Shown: positions 7,398-15,574, numbered from the stretch's first letter. The stretch: 64,000 bases of DNA from Amycolatopsis vancoresmycina (GCF_000716785.1 NZ_JNYY01000005.1:310001-374000), one strand, 5' to 3'. The notes: generated by a model from the sequence alone, not told the origin. Numbers and translations: made by a program.

Positions 7398-8426
7398 TCA
7401 ACCACCCGGGACGGGGACCCATGGTGATTCCCCCGCAACCCTCCTCCCGCAAGGATCTGCGCTTCGTAACACTGCGTGCAACACCTGCGCCACTCTGAAT
7501 CGATACTCCTCGGCGTGTCCTGGGCGCAGGTCGGCCGCGACGAGCGCCGCCGGCCACGAAAGTGAAAGCAGTTCGCATTCCTCCGCGGCGGCCATTGCAT
7601 TTCCGACAAGGTCGTCCGAAATCTCCCGGTGATCGGGAGCCCCGGCCGCCAGCAGGGCCACGGCCAGCACAATCCGGGATTTCACGACGTGCCGCCGAGC
7701 ACCCCGCGCGAGCGCGGTTTCCAAAGCGCGCTCGGCGTGCGGCACGGCGGCGGCGCCGTGACCTGCGGCGAGAGCGATTTCGGCGCCGACCCAGCCACCC
7801 CGGACCCGCGCCCGCCACCGGCTGTCGGCGGCGGCGGCCTGCTCGGCGAGCCGCCTGGCGGCGGCGAGGCGGCCGAGGGCGAGGTTGTCGGCGGCCAGGC
7901 CGAGCAGGGCGTCGGCTCGGGCGCCGGCGGCGTCGAGGCCGTCGGGATCGGTTTCGGGGCCGAGCGGGTCTGACGCGGCACGCGGAGCGGCCTCGGTGAA
8001 GGCCTCGCCGATGGGGGCGCGACTGGTTCCGAGACCGGCAGGGGCAGACGCGGTGCCCAGCGGAGCGACCTTGACGAACGCCTCGCCGGTGGCGGCGCGA
8101 CCGGCTCCGGGACCGGTGGGGTCGGGCCCGGCGCCCAGCAGAGCGACCTTGGCGAAGGCCTCGCCGTCGAGCGCGCGGGCCAAGGCGTGCCCGCCCAGCT
8201 GCCGCCGGTGGGACGCGAGGGTGCTGGCGGCGAGCGAGGCCGTCACCGGGTCGCGCTCGAGCCGAAGGGCGTCGAGGAGGGTGGCCGCGGCGGCGTAGCG
8301 GCCCTGAGCGCCGAGGACGATGGCGGCGAGCAGCCGTTCCCGCGGGCGGGCGGCCCCGCGCACGACGGCCGGCGCGGGCAGCGGGTCGCTCCCGAACGCG
8401 GCGGCCCTCAGGGCGGGTTCGTGCAC
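7398..8426 (-). CDS. hypothetical helical repeat protein
   Basis: Protein of 342 residues, Ala/Leu-rich and mostly predicted helical, with the look of a TPR-like scaffold (A-L-G-R-L-A-A-A-R-R-L-A-E-Q-A, then H-A-E-R-A-L-E-T-A-L-A-R-G-A). In the middle (about residues 88-165) it carries three copies of a 26-residue repeat that begins G-E-A-F. It sits where Rv3415c lies in Mycobacterium, between the sigD/bldM genes and whiB3; that is a positional match only. GTG start with AAAGGA close upstream. No catalytic motif, signal peptide or membrane helix is seen, and I do not recognise a function. Confidence 0.75.
   Translation of the reverse strand: MHEPALRAAAFGSDPLPAPAVVRGAARPRERLLAAIVLGAQGRYAAAATLLDALRLERDPVTASLAASTLASHRRQLGGHALARALDGEAFAKVALLGAGPDPTGPGAGRAATGEAFVKVAPLGTASAPAGLGTSRAPIGEAFTEAAPRAASDPLGPETDPDGLDAAGARADALLGLAADNLALGRLAAARRLAEQAAAADSRWRARVRGGWVGAEIALAAGHGAAAVPHAERALETALARGARRHVVKSRIVLAVALLAAGAPDHREISDDLVGNAMAAAEECELLSLSWPAALVAADLRPGHAEEYRFRVAQVLHAVLRSADPCGRRVAGESPWVPVPGG
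7947..8165 (-). repeat. in-frame 78-bp tandem repeat, about three copies
   Basis: Three copies of a 78-bp unit (26 codons) lie inside the hypothetical protein gene. Each starts with codons for Gly-Glu-Ala-Phe at residues 88, 114 and 140 and continues with a Gly/Pro/Ala-rich stretch. The third copy is shortened. The exact multiple of three keeps the frame. Confidence 0.75.
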
Positions 8427-8493
8427 CCGTCCTTTCTAGCGGGTGGGTCCGACAAAAACTGATCGAACTACCGTCACCCCGCCCGCGCCGGAG

Positions 8494-8546
8494 GTCGCGA
8501 ATGACTCATTGCGGACCTCGGACGTCCCGAATGAGTCATTCGCGAC
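8494..8546. terminator. 17-bp inverted repeat with AATGACTCATT arms
   Basis: Two perfect 17-bp arms, GTCGCGAATGACTCATT and its reverse complement, flank a 19-base loop. The stop codon of the MerR-like gene lies within the right arm, so the last codons and the hairpin overlap. It probably ends the MerR transcript. The arms are themselves partly palindromic (ATGACTCAT), so it may also be a protein-binding site or a dispersed repeat. Confidence 0.65.
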
Positions 8547-9501
8547 GTTCGGGGAGCTGGTGGCGGGTGCCGACCAGGACGTGCTCGATGCGGTCCGCCG
8601 CGGACGGGAGGTCCGTCAGCAGCTCCACCTTGTCCGGGAGCCCCGCCGGGTCCCAGCCCGGGCCGCAGGCGAACAGGCGGCTGCGCTGGCGGCCGCGGGA
8701 GACCCTCGCGAACAGCCGGGTGTCGGCGACCCCTCGGCCGTGCGCCCACAGCACCACCGCCGCCGGTGCGCTGCGGCGGACCGCCACCGCCAGCACCTCG
8801 GCCGGCAGCGGCACGCCGAACAGCTGCGCGCCGATCCGCCGTCCGGCCAGGGACGCCGCCAGCGCGTACATCGGCATCGAGTCGCGCTCGTCCGGCACGC
8901 AGCCGAGCAGCACCGGGCGGGTGTTGCGCGGCTCGTCGAGCACCGGCGTCGCCCGCACGAGCGCGGCGAACACGCACTCCGCAAGCAGGTACTCGACCTC
9001 CGCCCCCGCGCTCGCGCCGCGCCACCGGGCCCCGAGGGCCGACAGCACCGGCTCGACCACGCCGGTCCACGCCGGGAGCACGCCGAGCTCGGCGATGGTG
9101 TCCGCGAGCATCCGCTGGACCGCGCCGACGTCCATGGCCAGCGCCGCCGTGCTCAGGCGGCGGGCCAGGCGGGACCGGACCTCGTGGCCGTCGTCCCCGA
9201 CCGCGGACTCGGACGGCGAGGCGGGCTCCTCCGGCTGCGGTGGCCCGGAACGCGGGATCTGCTCCAGGGCGTAGCGCGCCGCCTCGGCCGTCGACGCGCC
9301 GCTGAGGAGCGCGCGCTGCATCAGTTCGAGGCGGCCGATGTCGGAGGTGCCGTAGCGGCGGTGGCGGCCGTCGGTGTGCCTGCTGGGGCCCAGTCCGTAG
9401 CGGCGGTCCCAGGTTCGGAGGGTGGACGGCGCGACCCCGAGCCGGCGGGCGACCGAGGCCACCGGCAGGGTGGGTTCTTCGGTGCCCGACCCAGCTCCCA
9501 C
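8536..9501 (-). CDS. MerR-family regulator with degenerate B12-binding-like domain
   Basis: Regulator of about 321 residues. An N-terminal MerR winged helix (S-V-A-R-R-L-G-V-A-P-S-T-L-R-T-W-D-R-R-Y-G-L) is followed by a helical cap region and a C-terminal Rossmann-like domain as in the CarH/LitR group. In cobalamin-binding members the loop reads E/D-x-H-x-x-G; here the equivalent is D-E-R-D-S-M-P-M, so the cobalt-ligand histidine is absent and light or B12 sensing is unlikely. The GTG at 9501 was chosen because the sequence before it is not MerR-like; an upstream start at 9609 is possible. It is divergent from whiB3 and might regulate it. Confidence 0.78.
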   Translation of the reverse strand: MGAGSGTEEPTLPVASVARRLGVAPSTLRTWDRRYGLGPSRHTDGRHRRYGTSDIGRLELMQRALLSGASTAEAARYALEQIPRSGPPQPEEPASPSESAVGDDGHEVRSRLARRLSTAALAMDVGAVQRMLADTIAELGVLPAWTGVVEPVLSALGARWRGASAGAEVEYLLAECVFAALVRATPVLDEPRNTRPVLLGCVPDERDSMPMYALAASLAGRRIGAQLFGVPLPAEVLAVAVRRSAPAAVVLWAHGRGVADTRLFARVSRGRQRSRLFACGPGWDPAGLPDKVELLTDLPSAADRIEHVLVGTRHQLPERRE

Positions 9502-9710
9502 GAGCCTCAATATCCAGGCACCCAGCGCAGTCGGCAACCGGAGGCGAAAGCCCTGCTCACACATCCGGGGGATGCCTAACGGCTGAATCGAACCGAATCG
9601 CTTGAACAACTATTGGCGCGCTTCTAACGTTACCGCCGTTGCACCGAATGGAGTATCGACACCACAGCAGAGCAGCTAGCGGCATCGACCGAATGACGGA
9701 GGCGGTCAGG

Positions 9711-10013
9711 ATGGCAGACACGCGCAGGCTCCCAGGACCCAACGCCGACATGTGGGACTGGCAGCTCGAAGGGTCGTGCCGGGGGATGGACAGCGCGTCC
9801 TTCTTTCACCCGGACGGCGAGCGCGGCCCGGCGCGGGCACGACGGGAAGCCAGAGCGAAGGCCGTCTGCCTGAGCTGCCCGGTCTTGGAGATGTGCCGCA
9901 GCCACGCGCTGGCGGTGCACGAGCCGTACGGCATCTGGGGCGGGCTCTCGGAGTCCGAGCGGGAGCACATCATCAAGTCGGACAAACGCGCGCTCAGCAT
10001 GTCCGGCGGCTGA
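9711..10013 (+). CDS. whiB3: WhiB3/WhiD-type iron-sulphur transcription factor
   Basis: Protein of 100 residues with the four cysteines of the WhiB family (S-C-R-G-M-D, then C-L-S-C and C-R-S-H) that hold a [4Fe-4S] cluster, the G-I-W-G-G turn and a basic C-terminal DNA-binding tail. The opening L-P-G-P-N-A-D-M-W-D-W-Q-L and F-F-H-P-D-G-E-R-G make it a WhiB3 (Mycobacterium) / WhiD (Streptomyces) ortholog. These proteins act with the principal sigma factor in redox response and in sporulation. The ATG at 9711 gives the family-typical N-terminus. It is convergent with groEL and divergent from the MerR-like gene. Confidence 0.93.
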   Translation: MADTRRLPGPNADMWDWQLEGSCRGMDSASFFHPDGERGPARARREARAKAVCLSCPVLEMCRSHALAVHEPYGIWGGLSESEREHIIKSDKRALSMSGG

Positions 10014-10045
10014 GCGCGCCACAGGCTGGACACAACCACAGACAT

Positions 10046-10079
10046 CGGAGGGCGGCACCGGGTGGGGTGCCGCCCTCCG
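10046..10079 (+). terminator. terminator after whiB3
   Basis: A perfect 14-bp stem (CGGAGGGCGGCACC and complement) with a six-base loop lies 32 bases after the whiB3 stop, between convergent genes. Confidence 0.8.
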
Positions 10080-10100
10080 TGCCGTTCGAAGGCAGGAAAA

Positions 10101-10134
10101 ACGGGGCGGCACCTCGCGAGAGGTACCGCCCCGT
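10101..10134 (-). terminator. terminator after groEL
   Basis: A 15-bp stem with one mismatch (ACGGGGCGGCACCTC against its near complement), loop GCGA. Read on the minus strand it is followed by a GTTTTT run, so it fits as the intrinsic terminator of groES-groEL. Confidence 0.85.
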
Positions 10135-10149
10135 CTTCGTGGAACTGCG

Positions 10150-11763
10150 TCAGTGCGAGTGGCCGTGGCCCGCCGCGGCGGGCTCTTCCTCGGCCGGCTT
10201 CTCGACGACCGACGACTCCGTCGTCAGCACGAGGCGCGCGATCGAGGCGGCGTTCGCCACCGCGGACCGGGTCACCTTGACCGGGTCGACGATGCCGGCG
10301 GCCAGCAGGTCGGTGAGCTCGCCGGTGGCGGCGTTGAAGCCCTGGCCCCAGCCCTGCTCCTGGACCTTGTTGACGATGACCGCGCCCTCGTGGCCCGCGT
10401 TGGTCGCGATCCAGAACAGCGGGGCCACCAGCGCGTCCTTGACGATCCGGACGCCGGTGGCTTCGTCACCGGTCAGGCCGAGGCCGCCCTCGAGCTCCTT
10501 GACCGCGTGCACCAGCGCCGAACCGCCGCCGGGCAGGATGCCCTCCTCGACGGCCGCCTTGGTCGAAGCCACGGCGTCCTCGATGCGGTGCTTGCGCTCG
10601 TTCAGCTCGGTCTCGGTGGCCGCGCCGACCTTGATGACCGCCACGCCGCCGCCGAGCTTCGCGAGCCGCTCCTGCAGCTTCTCGCGGTCCCAGTCGGAGT
10701 CCGTGGTCTCGATCTCCTTGCGGATCTGCGCGACCCGGCCGGCGATCGCGTCCTTGGCGCCGTCGCCGTCGACGATCGTGGTGTCGTCCTTGGTGACGAC
10801 GATGCGGCGGGCCTTGCCCAGCGCGCCGAGGTCGACGTCGGACAGCTTGCGGCCGATCTCCGCGGAGATGACCTCGCCGCCGGTGACGACCGCGAGGTCG
10901 TCCAGGAACGCCTTGCGGCGGTCGCCGAAGAACGGCGCCTTGACCGCGACGGCGGTGATCGTCTTGCGCAGCGAGTTCACCACGAGGGTGGACAGCGCCT
11001 CGCCGTCGACGTCCTCGGCGATGATCAGCAGCGGCTTCTTGGCCTCGACGACCTTCTCCAGCACCGGGAGCAGGTCGGCCAGCGCCGAGATCTTCTCGCG
11101 GTGCAGCAGCACGTAGGCGTCCTCGAGGATCGCCTTCTGCTCCTCCGGGTTGGTCGCGAAGTGCGCCGAGAGGAAGCCCTTGTCGAACTGGACGCCCTCG
11201 GTGATCACCAGCTCGGTCGCCAGGGTCGACGACTCCTCGATGGTGATGACGCCGTCCTCGCCGACCTTCTCGACGGCTTCGCCGAGCAGGGCGCCGATGT
11301 TGGCGTCACGGGAGGTCACGGTGCCGACCTGGGCGATGTTCTCGCGGCCCTTGACCGGGGTGGCCTTGGCCTTGAGGACCTCGATGACCTTCTCCGCGGC
11401 GGCCTCGATGCCGCGGCCGATCGAGGTCGGGTTCGCGCCGGCCGCGACGTTGCGCAGGCCGACCTTCACCAGCGACTGCGCGAGCACGGTCGCGGTGGTG
11501 GTGCCGTCGCCGGCGACGTCGTTGGTCTTGGTGGCGACGCTCTTGGCGAGCTGCGCGCCGAGGTTCTCGAACGGGTCGTCGAGCTCGACCTCACGGGCGA
11601 CGGTGACACCGTCGAGGGTGATGGTCGGGCCGCCGAACTTCTTGTCGAGCACGACGTGGCGACCGCGCGGGCCGAGGGTGACCTTGACGGCGTCGGCGAG
11701 CTTGTTCACCCCGCGCTCCAGCGCGCGACGAGCGTCCTCGTCGAAACTGATCTGCTTGGGCAT
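10150..11763 (-). CDS. groEL1: chaperonin GroEL, His-tailed (GroEL1 type)
   Basis: Sixty-kilodalton chaperonin of 537 residues that folds proteins with GroES in the cytosol. The ATP site G-D-G-T-T-T-A-T-V and the conserved opening of actinobacterial GroEL (K-Q-I-S-F-D-E-D-A-R) are present. The C-terminus is not the usual GGM repeat but G-H-G-H-S-H, the histidine-rich tail of GroEL1-type copies located next to groES. It follows groES by 92 bases on the same strand under the CIRCE element. Actinobacteria with this type normally encode a second, housekeeping GroEL elsewhere; none is in this window. Confidence 0.96.
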   Translation of the reverse strand: MPKQISFDEDARRALERGVNKLADAVKVTLGPRGRHVVLDKKFGGPTITLDGVTVAREVELDDPFENLGAQLAKSVATKTNDVAGDGTTTATVLAQSLVKVGLRNVAAGANPTSIGRGIEAAAEKVIEVLKAKATPVKGRENIAQVGTVTSRDANIGALLGEAVEKVGEDGVITIEESSTLATELVITEGVQFDKGFLSAHFATNPEEQKAILEDAYVLLHREKISALADLLPVLEKVVEAKKPLLIIAEDVDGEALSTLVVNSLRKTITAVAVKAPFFGDRRKAFLDDLAVVTGGEVISAEIGRKLSDVDLGALGKARRIVVTKDDTTIVDGDGAKDAIAGRVAQIRKEIETTDSDWDREKLQERLAKLGGGVAVIKVGAATETELNERKHRIEDAVASTKAAVEEGILPGGGSALVHAVKELEGGLGLTGDEATGVRIVKDALVAPLFWIATNAGHEGAVIVNKVQEQGWGQGFNAATGELTDLLAAGIVDPVKVTRSAVANAASIARLVLTTESSVVEKPAEEEPAAAGHGHSH

Positions 11764-11855
11764 AGCGTGTTCCGCTTACCTTTCTCTGGACGCAAGAACG
11801 CCCCGCTCCCCGGCGTTCTGCAGGGGCCCGGGGCGTCATGCGCTGCGAGCGGACG

Positions 11856-12149
11856 TCAGTTGATGACGGCCAGCACGTCGCGGGCGGACAGGATGAGGTA
11901 GTCCTCGCCGTTGTACTTGACCTCGGTGCCGCCGTACTTGGAGTAGATGACGACGTCGCCGACGTTCACGTCCAGCGGGACGCGGTTGCCCTTGTCGTCG
12001 ATCCGGCCCGGGCCCACGGCCAGAACCTTGCCCTCCTGGGGCTTCTCCTTGGCGGTGTCGGGGATGACGAGGCCGGAAGCGGTCGTCTCCTCGGCCTCAC
12101 TCGTCTGGACAACGATCTTGTCCTCGAGCGGCTTGATGTTCACGCTCAC
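11856..12149 (-). CDS. groES: co-chaperonin GroES
   Basis: Ten-kilodalton lid protein of 97 residues. It shows K-P-L-E-D-K-I-V-V, the mobile loop T-T-A-S-G-L-V-I-P-D and the roof segment G-P-G-R-I. The GTG start was chosen because GGAGGT lies seven bases upstream; an ATG five codons earlier overlaps that ribosome site. First gene of the groES-groEL pair, regulated from the CIRCE at 12247-12273. Confidence 0.96.
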   Translation of the reverse strand: MSVNIKPLEDKIVVQTSEAEETTASGLVIPDTAKEKPQEGKVLAVGPGRIDDKGNRVPLDVNVGDVVIYSKYGGTEVKYNGEDYLILSARDVLAVIN

Positions 12150-12246
12150 CGGGTTGACCTCCACGGTCGTCGAAAGCGTTGGCAGGATGTGGTTACGGCT
12201 CTACCACCCCCGCCGTCGCGGGTGCCGGGGCTGTCGGGCCGTGCGA

Positions 12247-12273
12247 TTAGCACTCTATCCACGTGAGTGCCAG
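12247..12273. promoter_or_regulatory. CIRCE operator (HrcA site)
   Basis: TTAGCACTC, nine bases, then GAGTGCCAG: the classic CIRCE arrangement with two mismatches at the outer end of the right arm. It lies 97 bases upstream of the groES start, where HrcA repression of the heat-shock operon is expected. Confidence 0.93.
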
Positions 12274-12347
12274 TCTCGCAAGGAGGGTCCACCCGGCGTG
12301 CCGAAAAGCCACCCGACCTCGCCTGACCGGCCGTTATGCGCCCGCGG

Positions 12348-12761
12348 TCAGGAGCAGCAGCCCTCGGGCCGGGCGCCCGCCGCGCCGAACGTCGGCGAGT
12401 CGGCCTTCACCGTGTAGACCTCCCACGGTTCCCCGCCGGGGCCGTGCACCCACACCTTGTCCTGGACGGCGTAGCAGCAGGTGGTGTCGTCCTCGGTCAG
12501 CGTCTCCAGGCCCTCGCCGGTGAGCCGCCTGCTCGCCTCGCCGACCTGGGCGGCCGACTCGACCTCGACGCCGAGGTGGTCCAGCACCGTCGCCTGGCCC
12601 GGCTCCCCCGCGAGCAGCACGAGCTTGAGCGCGGGCTCGGCGATGGCGAAGTTGGCGTAGCCCGGACGGCGCTTGGCCGGTTCCGCGCCGAGCAGCTTCG
12701 AGTAGAACTCGACCGAGCCTTCGAGGTCGCCCACCCGCAGCGCGAGCTGTACCCGTGACAT
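12348..12761 (-). CDS. ArsI/CadI-family VOC metalloenzyme
   Basis: Vicinal-oxygen-chelate fold protein of 137 residues. It has the paired beta-alpha-beta modules of the family, metal-ligand candidates in the opening V-Q-L-A-L-R-V strand and in W-E-V-Y-T, a vicinal cysteine pair (T-T-C-C-Y-A) at about residue 94, and a C-terminal G-C-C-S. The cysteine pair is the mark of the ArsI (organoarsenical C-As lyase) / CadI (cadmium-induced) group. It is divergent from arsR, and arsC follows arsR, so a metalloid-stress role is well supported. Whether the substrate is methylarsenite or another thiophilic metal cannot be told from the sequence. Confidence 0.82.
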   Translation of the reverse strand: MSRVQLALRVGDLEGSVEFYSKLLGAEPAKRRPGYANFAIAEPALKLVLLAGEPGQATVLDHLGVEVESAAQVGEASRRLTGEGLETLTEDDTTCCYAVQDKVWVHGPGGEPWEVYTVKADSPTFGAAGARPEGCCS

Positions 12762-12776
12762 CGTGGCCTCCTTGAA

Positions 12777-12790
12777 TAGACGTTTGTCTA
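12777..12790. promoter_or_regulatory. candidate ArsR operator
   Basis: Inverted repeat TAGAC-GTTT-GTCTA lies in the 71-bp divergent region between the ArsI/CadI-like gene and arsR. A related ATAGATGGATGTCAA segment follows at about 12810-12823. ArsR-family repressors usually bind such imperfect dyads over both promoters. Confidence 0.5.
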
Positions 12791-12832
12791 AGCAGGTTTG
12801 CCCACTGGATAGATGGATGTCAAGATAGAGGG

Positions 12833-13183
12833 GTGTCGAAACAGCTGCCGATCGCCAAGTGCTGCTCCCCGCTGGCCCGCGACCCCCTGACCGAGGTGCA
12901 GGCCACCGAGCTGGCGAAGCGGTTCAAGGCGATGGCCGACCCGGTCCGCCTGCGGCTGCTGTCGCTGATCGCCTCCCACACCGGCGGCGAGGCGTGCGTG
13001 TGCGACCTGACCGACGCCTTCGACCTGACCGGCCCGACGATCTCCCACCACCTGAAGGTGCTGCGCGAGTCCGGCCTGATCACCGGCGAGCGGCGCGGGA
13101 CCTGGGTCTACTACCGCGTCCACCCCGAAGCCCTGGCCCACCTTTCGGCCGTGCTGGCCCCCGGCGACGCGGTCGTCGCGTGA
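12833..13183 (+). CDS. arsR: ArsR-family metalloregulatory repressor
   Basis: Winged-helix repressor of 116 residues. The recognition region is S-H-H-L-K-V-L-R-E-S-G-L and the wing is R-R-G-T-W-V-Y-Y-R. The metal site C-V-C-D-L lies in the alpha-3 helix, as in ArsR proteins that bind arsenite; an extra C-C pair at residues 10-11 could contribute. GTG start. Its last codons overlap arsC by four bases (GTGA), so the two are translationally coupled. Confidence 0.92.
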   Translation: MSKQLPIAKCCSPLARDPLTEVQATELAKRFKAMADPVRLRLLSLIASHTGGEACVCDLTDAFDLTGPTISHHLKVLRESGLITGERRGTWVYYRVHPEALAHLSAVLAPGDAVVA

Positions 13184-13620
13184 ACGCCCCGGAGGTGCTG
13201 TTCGTCTGCGTCCACAACGCCGGCCGGTCCCAGATGGCCGCGGCCCTGCTGCACCACCACGCCGCCGGCCGCGTCACCGTCCGCTCGGCCGGGTCGGCGC
13301 CGTCGAGCGAGGTCAACCCGGCGGTGGTCGCGGTCATGGCCGAGCTGGGGATCGACGTCTCCCGCGAGTTCCCCAAGCGCCTGACGACCGGCGCGGTCGA
13401 GGCGGCCGACGTGGTGATCACGATGGGCTGCGGCGACGCCTGCCCGGTCTTCCCCGGCAAGCGGTACCTCGACTGGCAGCTCGACGACCCCGCGGGGCTT
13501 GCGGCCGAGCGGATCCGGCCGATCCGTGACGAGATCGACCGCCGGGTCCGGGCCCTCCTCGCCGAACTCACCAGCGCCAGGCCCGCCCCAGCAGCGCCGA
13601 GGAGCAGCGGGGAGCACTGA
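13180..13620 (+). CDS. arsC: arsenate reductase, low-molecular-weight phosphatase type
   Basis: Protein of 146 residues of the LMW-PTP fold. The phosphate/arsenate loop is C-V-H-N-A-G-R-S (CX5R) near the N-terminus, and a distal G-C-G-D-A-C-P motif supplies resolving cysteines. Reduces arsenate to arsenite in the cytosol with thioredoxin or mycothiol/mycoredoxin as electron donor. The GTG overlapping the arsR stop was chosen; the frame upstream is arsR read out of frame. The last 25 residues are Ala/Pro-rich and not part of the fold. No arsenite exporter gene is adjacent. Confidence 0.9.
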   Translation: MNAPEVLFVCVHNAGRSQMAAALLHHHAAGRVTVRSAGSAPSSEVNPAVVAVMAELGIDVSREFPKRLTTGAVEAADVVITMGCGDACPVFPGKRYLDWQLDDPAGLAAERIRPIRDEIDRRVRALLAELTSARPAPAAPRSSGEH

Positions 13621-13702
13621 AAGGGATCCACCGAACCGGCCTTACCCCCGGCGTGAGTTTCTGGTTAGGTTCTCACCTCTGGCACCTGCACCCTGGGGGT
13701 TC

Positions 13703-15574
13703 ATGCCCATGTCCCGCCCCATCCCGAGAACGGCGGCCGCAGCCGCCGCCGTCGCCCTCCTGACCGGCCTCGCCACTCCGGCGCACGCCGACACCACCTC
13801 CCAGCGCCAACGCGACTTCACCGCCGCGGCGAGCGAGTTCGGTGTCCCGGAGAACATCCTCCTCGGCGTCTCCTACCTCGAATCGCGCTGGGACGCCAAC
13901 GCCGGCACCCCCAGCACCTCGGCCGGGTACGGCCCCATGCACCTCACCGACCTCCGCGCGGCCGGGGTGGCCACCAGCCACCACGACGAAGGCACCGAAG
14001 ACCCCCGCGGCGACGACGCCCGGCCGGCCCGGCTCCCGCAGGCCGGGCCCGCTGCCCCGCCGCCCGCGTTGCAGACCGTCGACGAGGCCGCGCAGCTGCT
14101 CCACACCGATGCGGAAACGCTGCGCACCGATCCGGCGCAGAACATCCGCGGCGGCGCCGCCCTGCTCGCGAAGTACCACACCGACGGCGACTGGTACCAC
14201 GCCGTCGCGCGCTACAGCGGCTCGGCCGACCAGGCTGCCGCGCAGACCTTCGCCGACGAGGTCTTCGAGACCGTCAAGGCCGGCACCGCCCGGACCACCG
14301 ACGACGGCCAGCAGGTCACCCTCGCCGCCACGCCGGACCTCGTCATTCCGCAGCACGCCGACGCGAACCCCGCGAACGTCGAGTGCCCGCGGCGGGTCAC
14401 CTGCGAGTCCGTCCCGGCGCCCTACCAGGAACTGCCGGGCAACGACTACGGCAACCACGACCTCGCGAACCGGCCCGAGAGCCAGAAGATCGACCACATC
14501 GTCATCCACGACACCGAGGGCTACTGGGCCAGCGTCCTGCAGCTCGCCCAGGACCCGACGTACGTCAGCTGGCACTACACGATCCGCTCCAACGACGGCC
14601 TGATCGCGCAGCACGTGCCGACAAAGGACGTCGCGTGGCACGCCGGGAACTGGTACGTCAACGCGAAGTCGATCGGCATCGAGCACGAGGGCTTCGCCGC
14701 GAAGGGCACCTGGTACACCGAGGCCATGTACCGCTCGAGCGCGAAGCTCGTCGGCTACCTCGCGCGCAAGTACGGCATCCCGCTCGACCGGGCGCACATC
14801 ATCGGGCACGACAACGTCCCCGGCACGGTCCCGTCGACGATCGCCGGCATGCACTGGGACCCGGGCCCCTACTGGGACTGGTCGCACTACTTCGACCTGC
14901 TGGGCGCGCCGCTCGGCGGGTTCGGGCTGCCCGGCTCGTCGCTGGTCACCATCGACCCGGACTTCGCGAAGAACCAGCCCGCGTTCACCGGCTGCGACAG
15001 CCCCGGAACGCCGTGCACGCCGCGGGGCTCGGAAGCCGTCGTGCTGCACTCGGAGCCCAGTGAGACGTCGCCGCTGCTGGTCGACATCGGGCTGCACCCG
15101 AAGGGCACGGCGTCCACAATGGACGTTGCCGACGTCGGCAGCCGCGTCGCGACCGGGCAGCAGTACGCCGTCGCCGAAGTGCGGGGCGACTGGACGGCGA
15201 TCTGGTACCTCGGGCAGAAGGGCTGGTTCCACAACCCGCGCAACGCCCGGGTCGCGAAGCCCGCGTTCGGCTGGGTCGTGACGCCGAAGGCCGGCCTCGC
15301 GTCCGTGCCGGTGTACGGCCGCGCCTACCCCGAGCCGGAGGCCTACCCGGCCGGCGTGACCGTGCAGGCCATCACCCCGCTGCCCTACCCGCTTTCCGCC
15401 GGCCAGAAGTACTCGTCGGGCGGTGTGGTCGGGTCGGAGTACTACTGGGCGACCACCTTCGACGTCGCCGACCACGTGGTGGTGAAGGGCAAGCTGAAGT
15501 ACGTCCAGATCCAGTTCGGGCACCGGATCGCCTTCGTCAAGGCGGACGACGTCCGGTTCCTCCCCGCGTTCTGA
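13703..15574 (+). CDS. secreted N-acetylmuramoyl-L-alanine amidase with lytic-type N-domain
   Basis: Secreted wall hydrolase of 623 residues. A signal peptide (residues 1-31, ending A-H-A-D) is followed by a goose-lysozyme/SLT-like region (about 35-180, with Y-L-E-S-R-W as likely catalytic glutamate segment), then an amidase_2/PGRP domain (about 245-410). The amidase zinc ligands are visible as I-V-I-H-D-T-E and I-I-G-H-D, with H-W-D-P-G-P-Y-W-D-W closing the domain. The C-terminal 180 residues look like SH3-type repeats. GGGGGT precedes the ATG. It cuts the amide between MurNAc and the stem peptide; the N-domain may add glycan cleavage. Confidence 0.87.
   Translation: MPMSRPIPRTAAAAAAVALLTGLATPAHADTTSQRQRDFTAAASEFGVPENILLGVSYLESRWDANAGTPSTSAGYGPMHLTDLRAAGVATSHHDEGTEDPRGDDARPARLPQAGPAAPPPALQTVDEAAQLLHTDAETLRTDPAQNIRGGAALLAKYHTDGDWYHAVARYSGSADQAAAQTFADEVFETVKAGTARTTDDGQQVTLAATPDLVIPQHADANPANVECPRRVTCESVPAPYQELPGNDYGNHDLANRPESQKIDHIVIHDTEGYWASVLQLAQDPTYVSWHYTIRSNDGLIAQHVPTKDVAWHAGNWYVNAKSIGIEHEGFAAKGTWYTEAMYRSSAKLVGYLARKYGIPLDRAHIIGHDNVPGTVPSTIAGMHWDPGPYWDWSHYFDLLGAPLGGFGLPGSSLVTIDPDFAKNQPAFTGCDSPGTPCTPRGSEAVVLHSEPSETSPLLVDIGLHPKGTASTMDVADVGSRVATGQQYAVAEVRGDWTAIWYLGQKGWFHNPRNARVAKPAFGWVVTPKAGLASVPVYGRAYPEPEAYPAGVTVQAITPLPYPLSAGQKYSSGGVVGSEYYWATTFDVADHVVVKGKLKYVQIQFGHRIAFVKADDVRFLPAF

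Noticed and set aside
8536..9501. Light-sensing CarH photoreceptor
   Set aside because: Cobalamin-ligand histidine is missing, so B12-based sensing is not supported.
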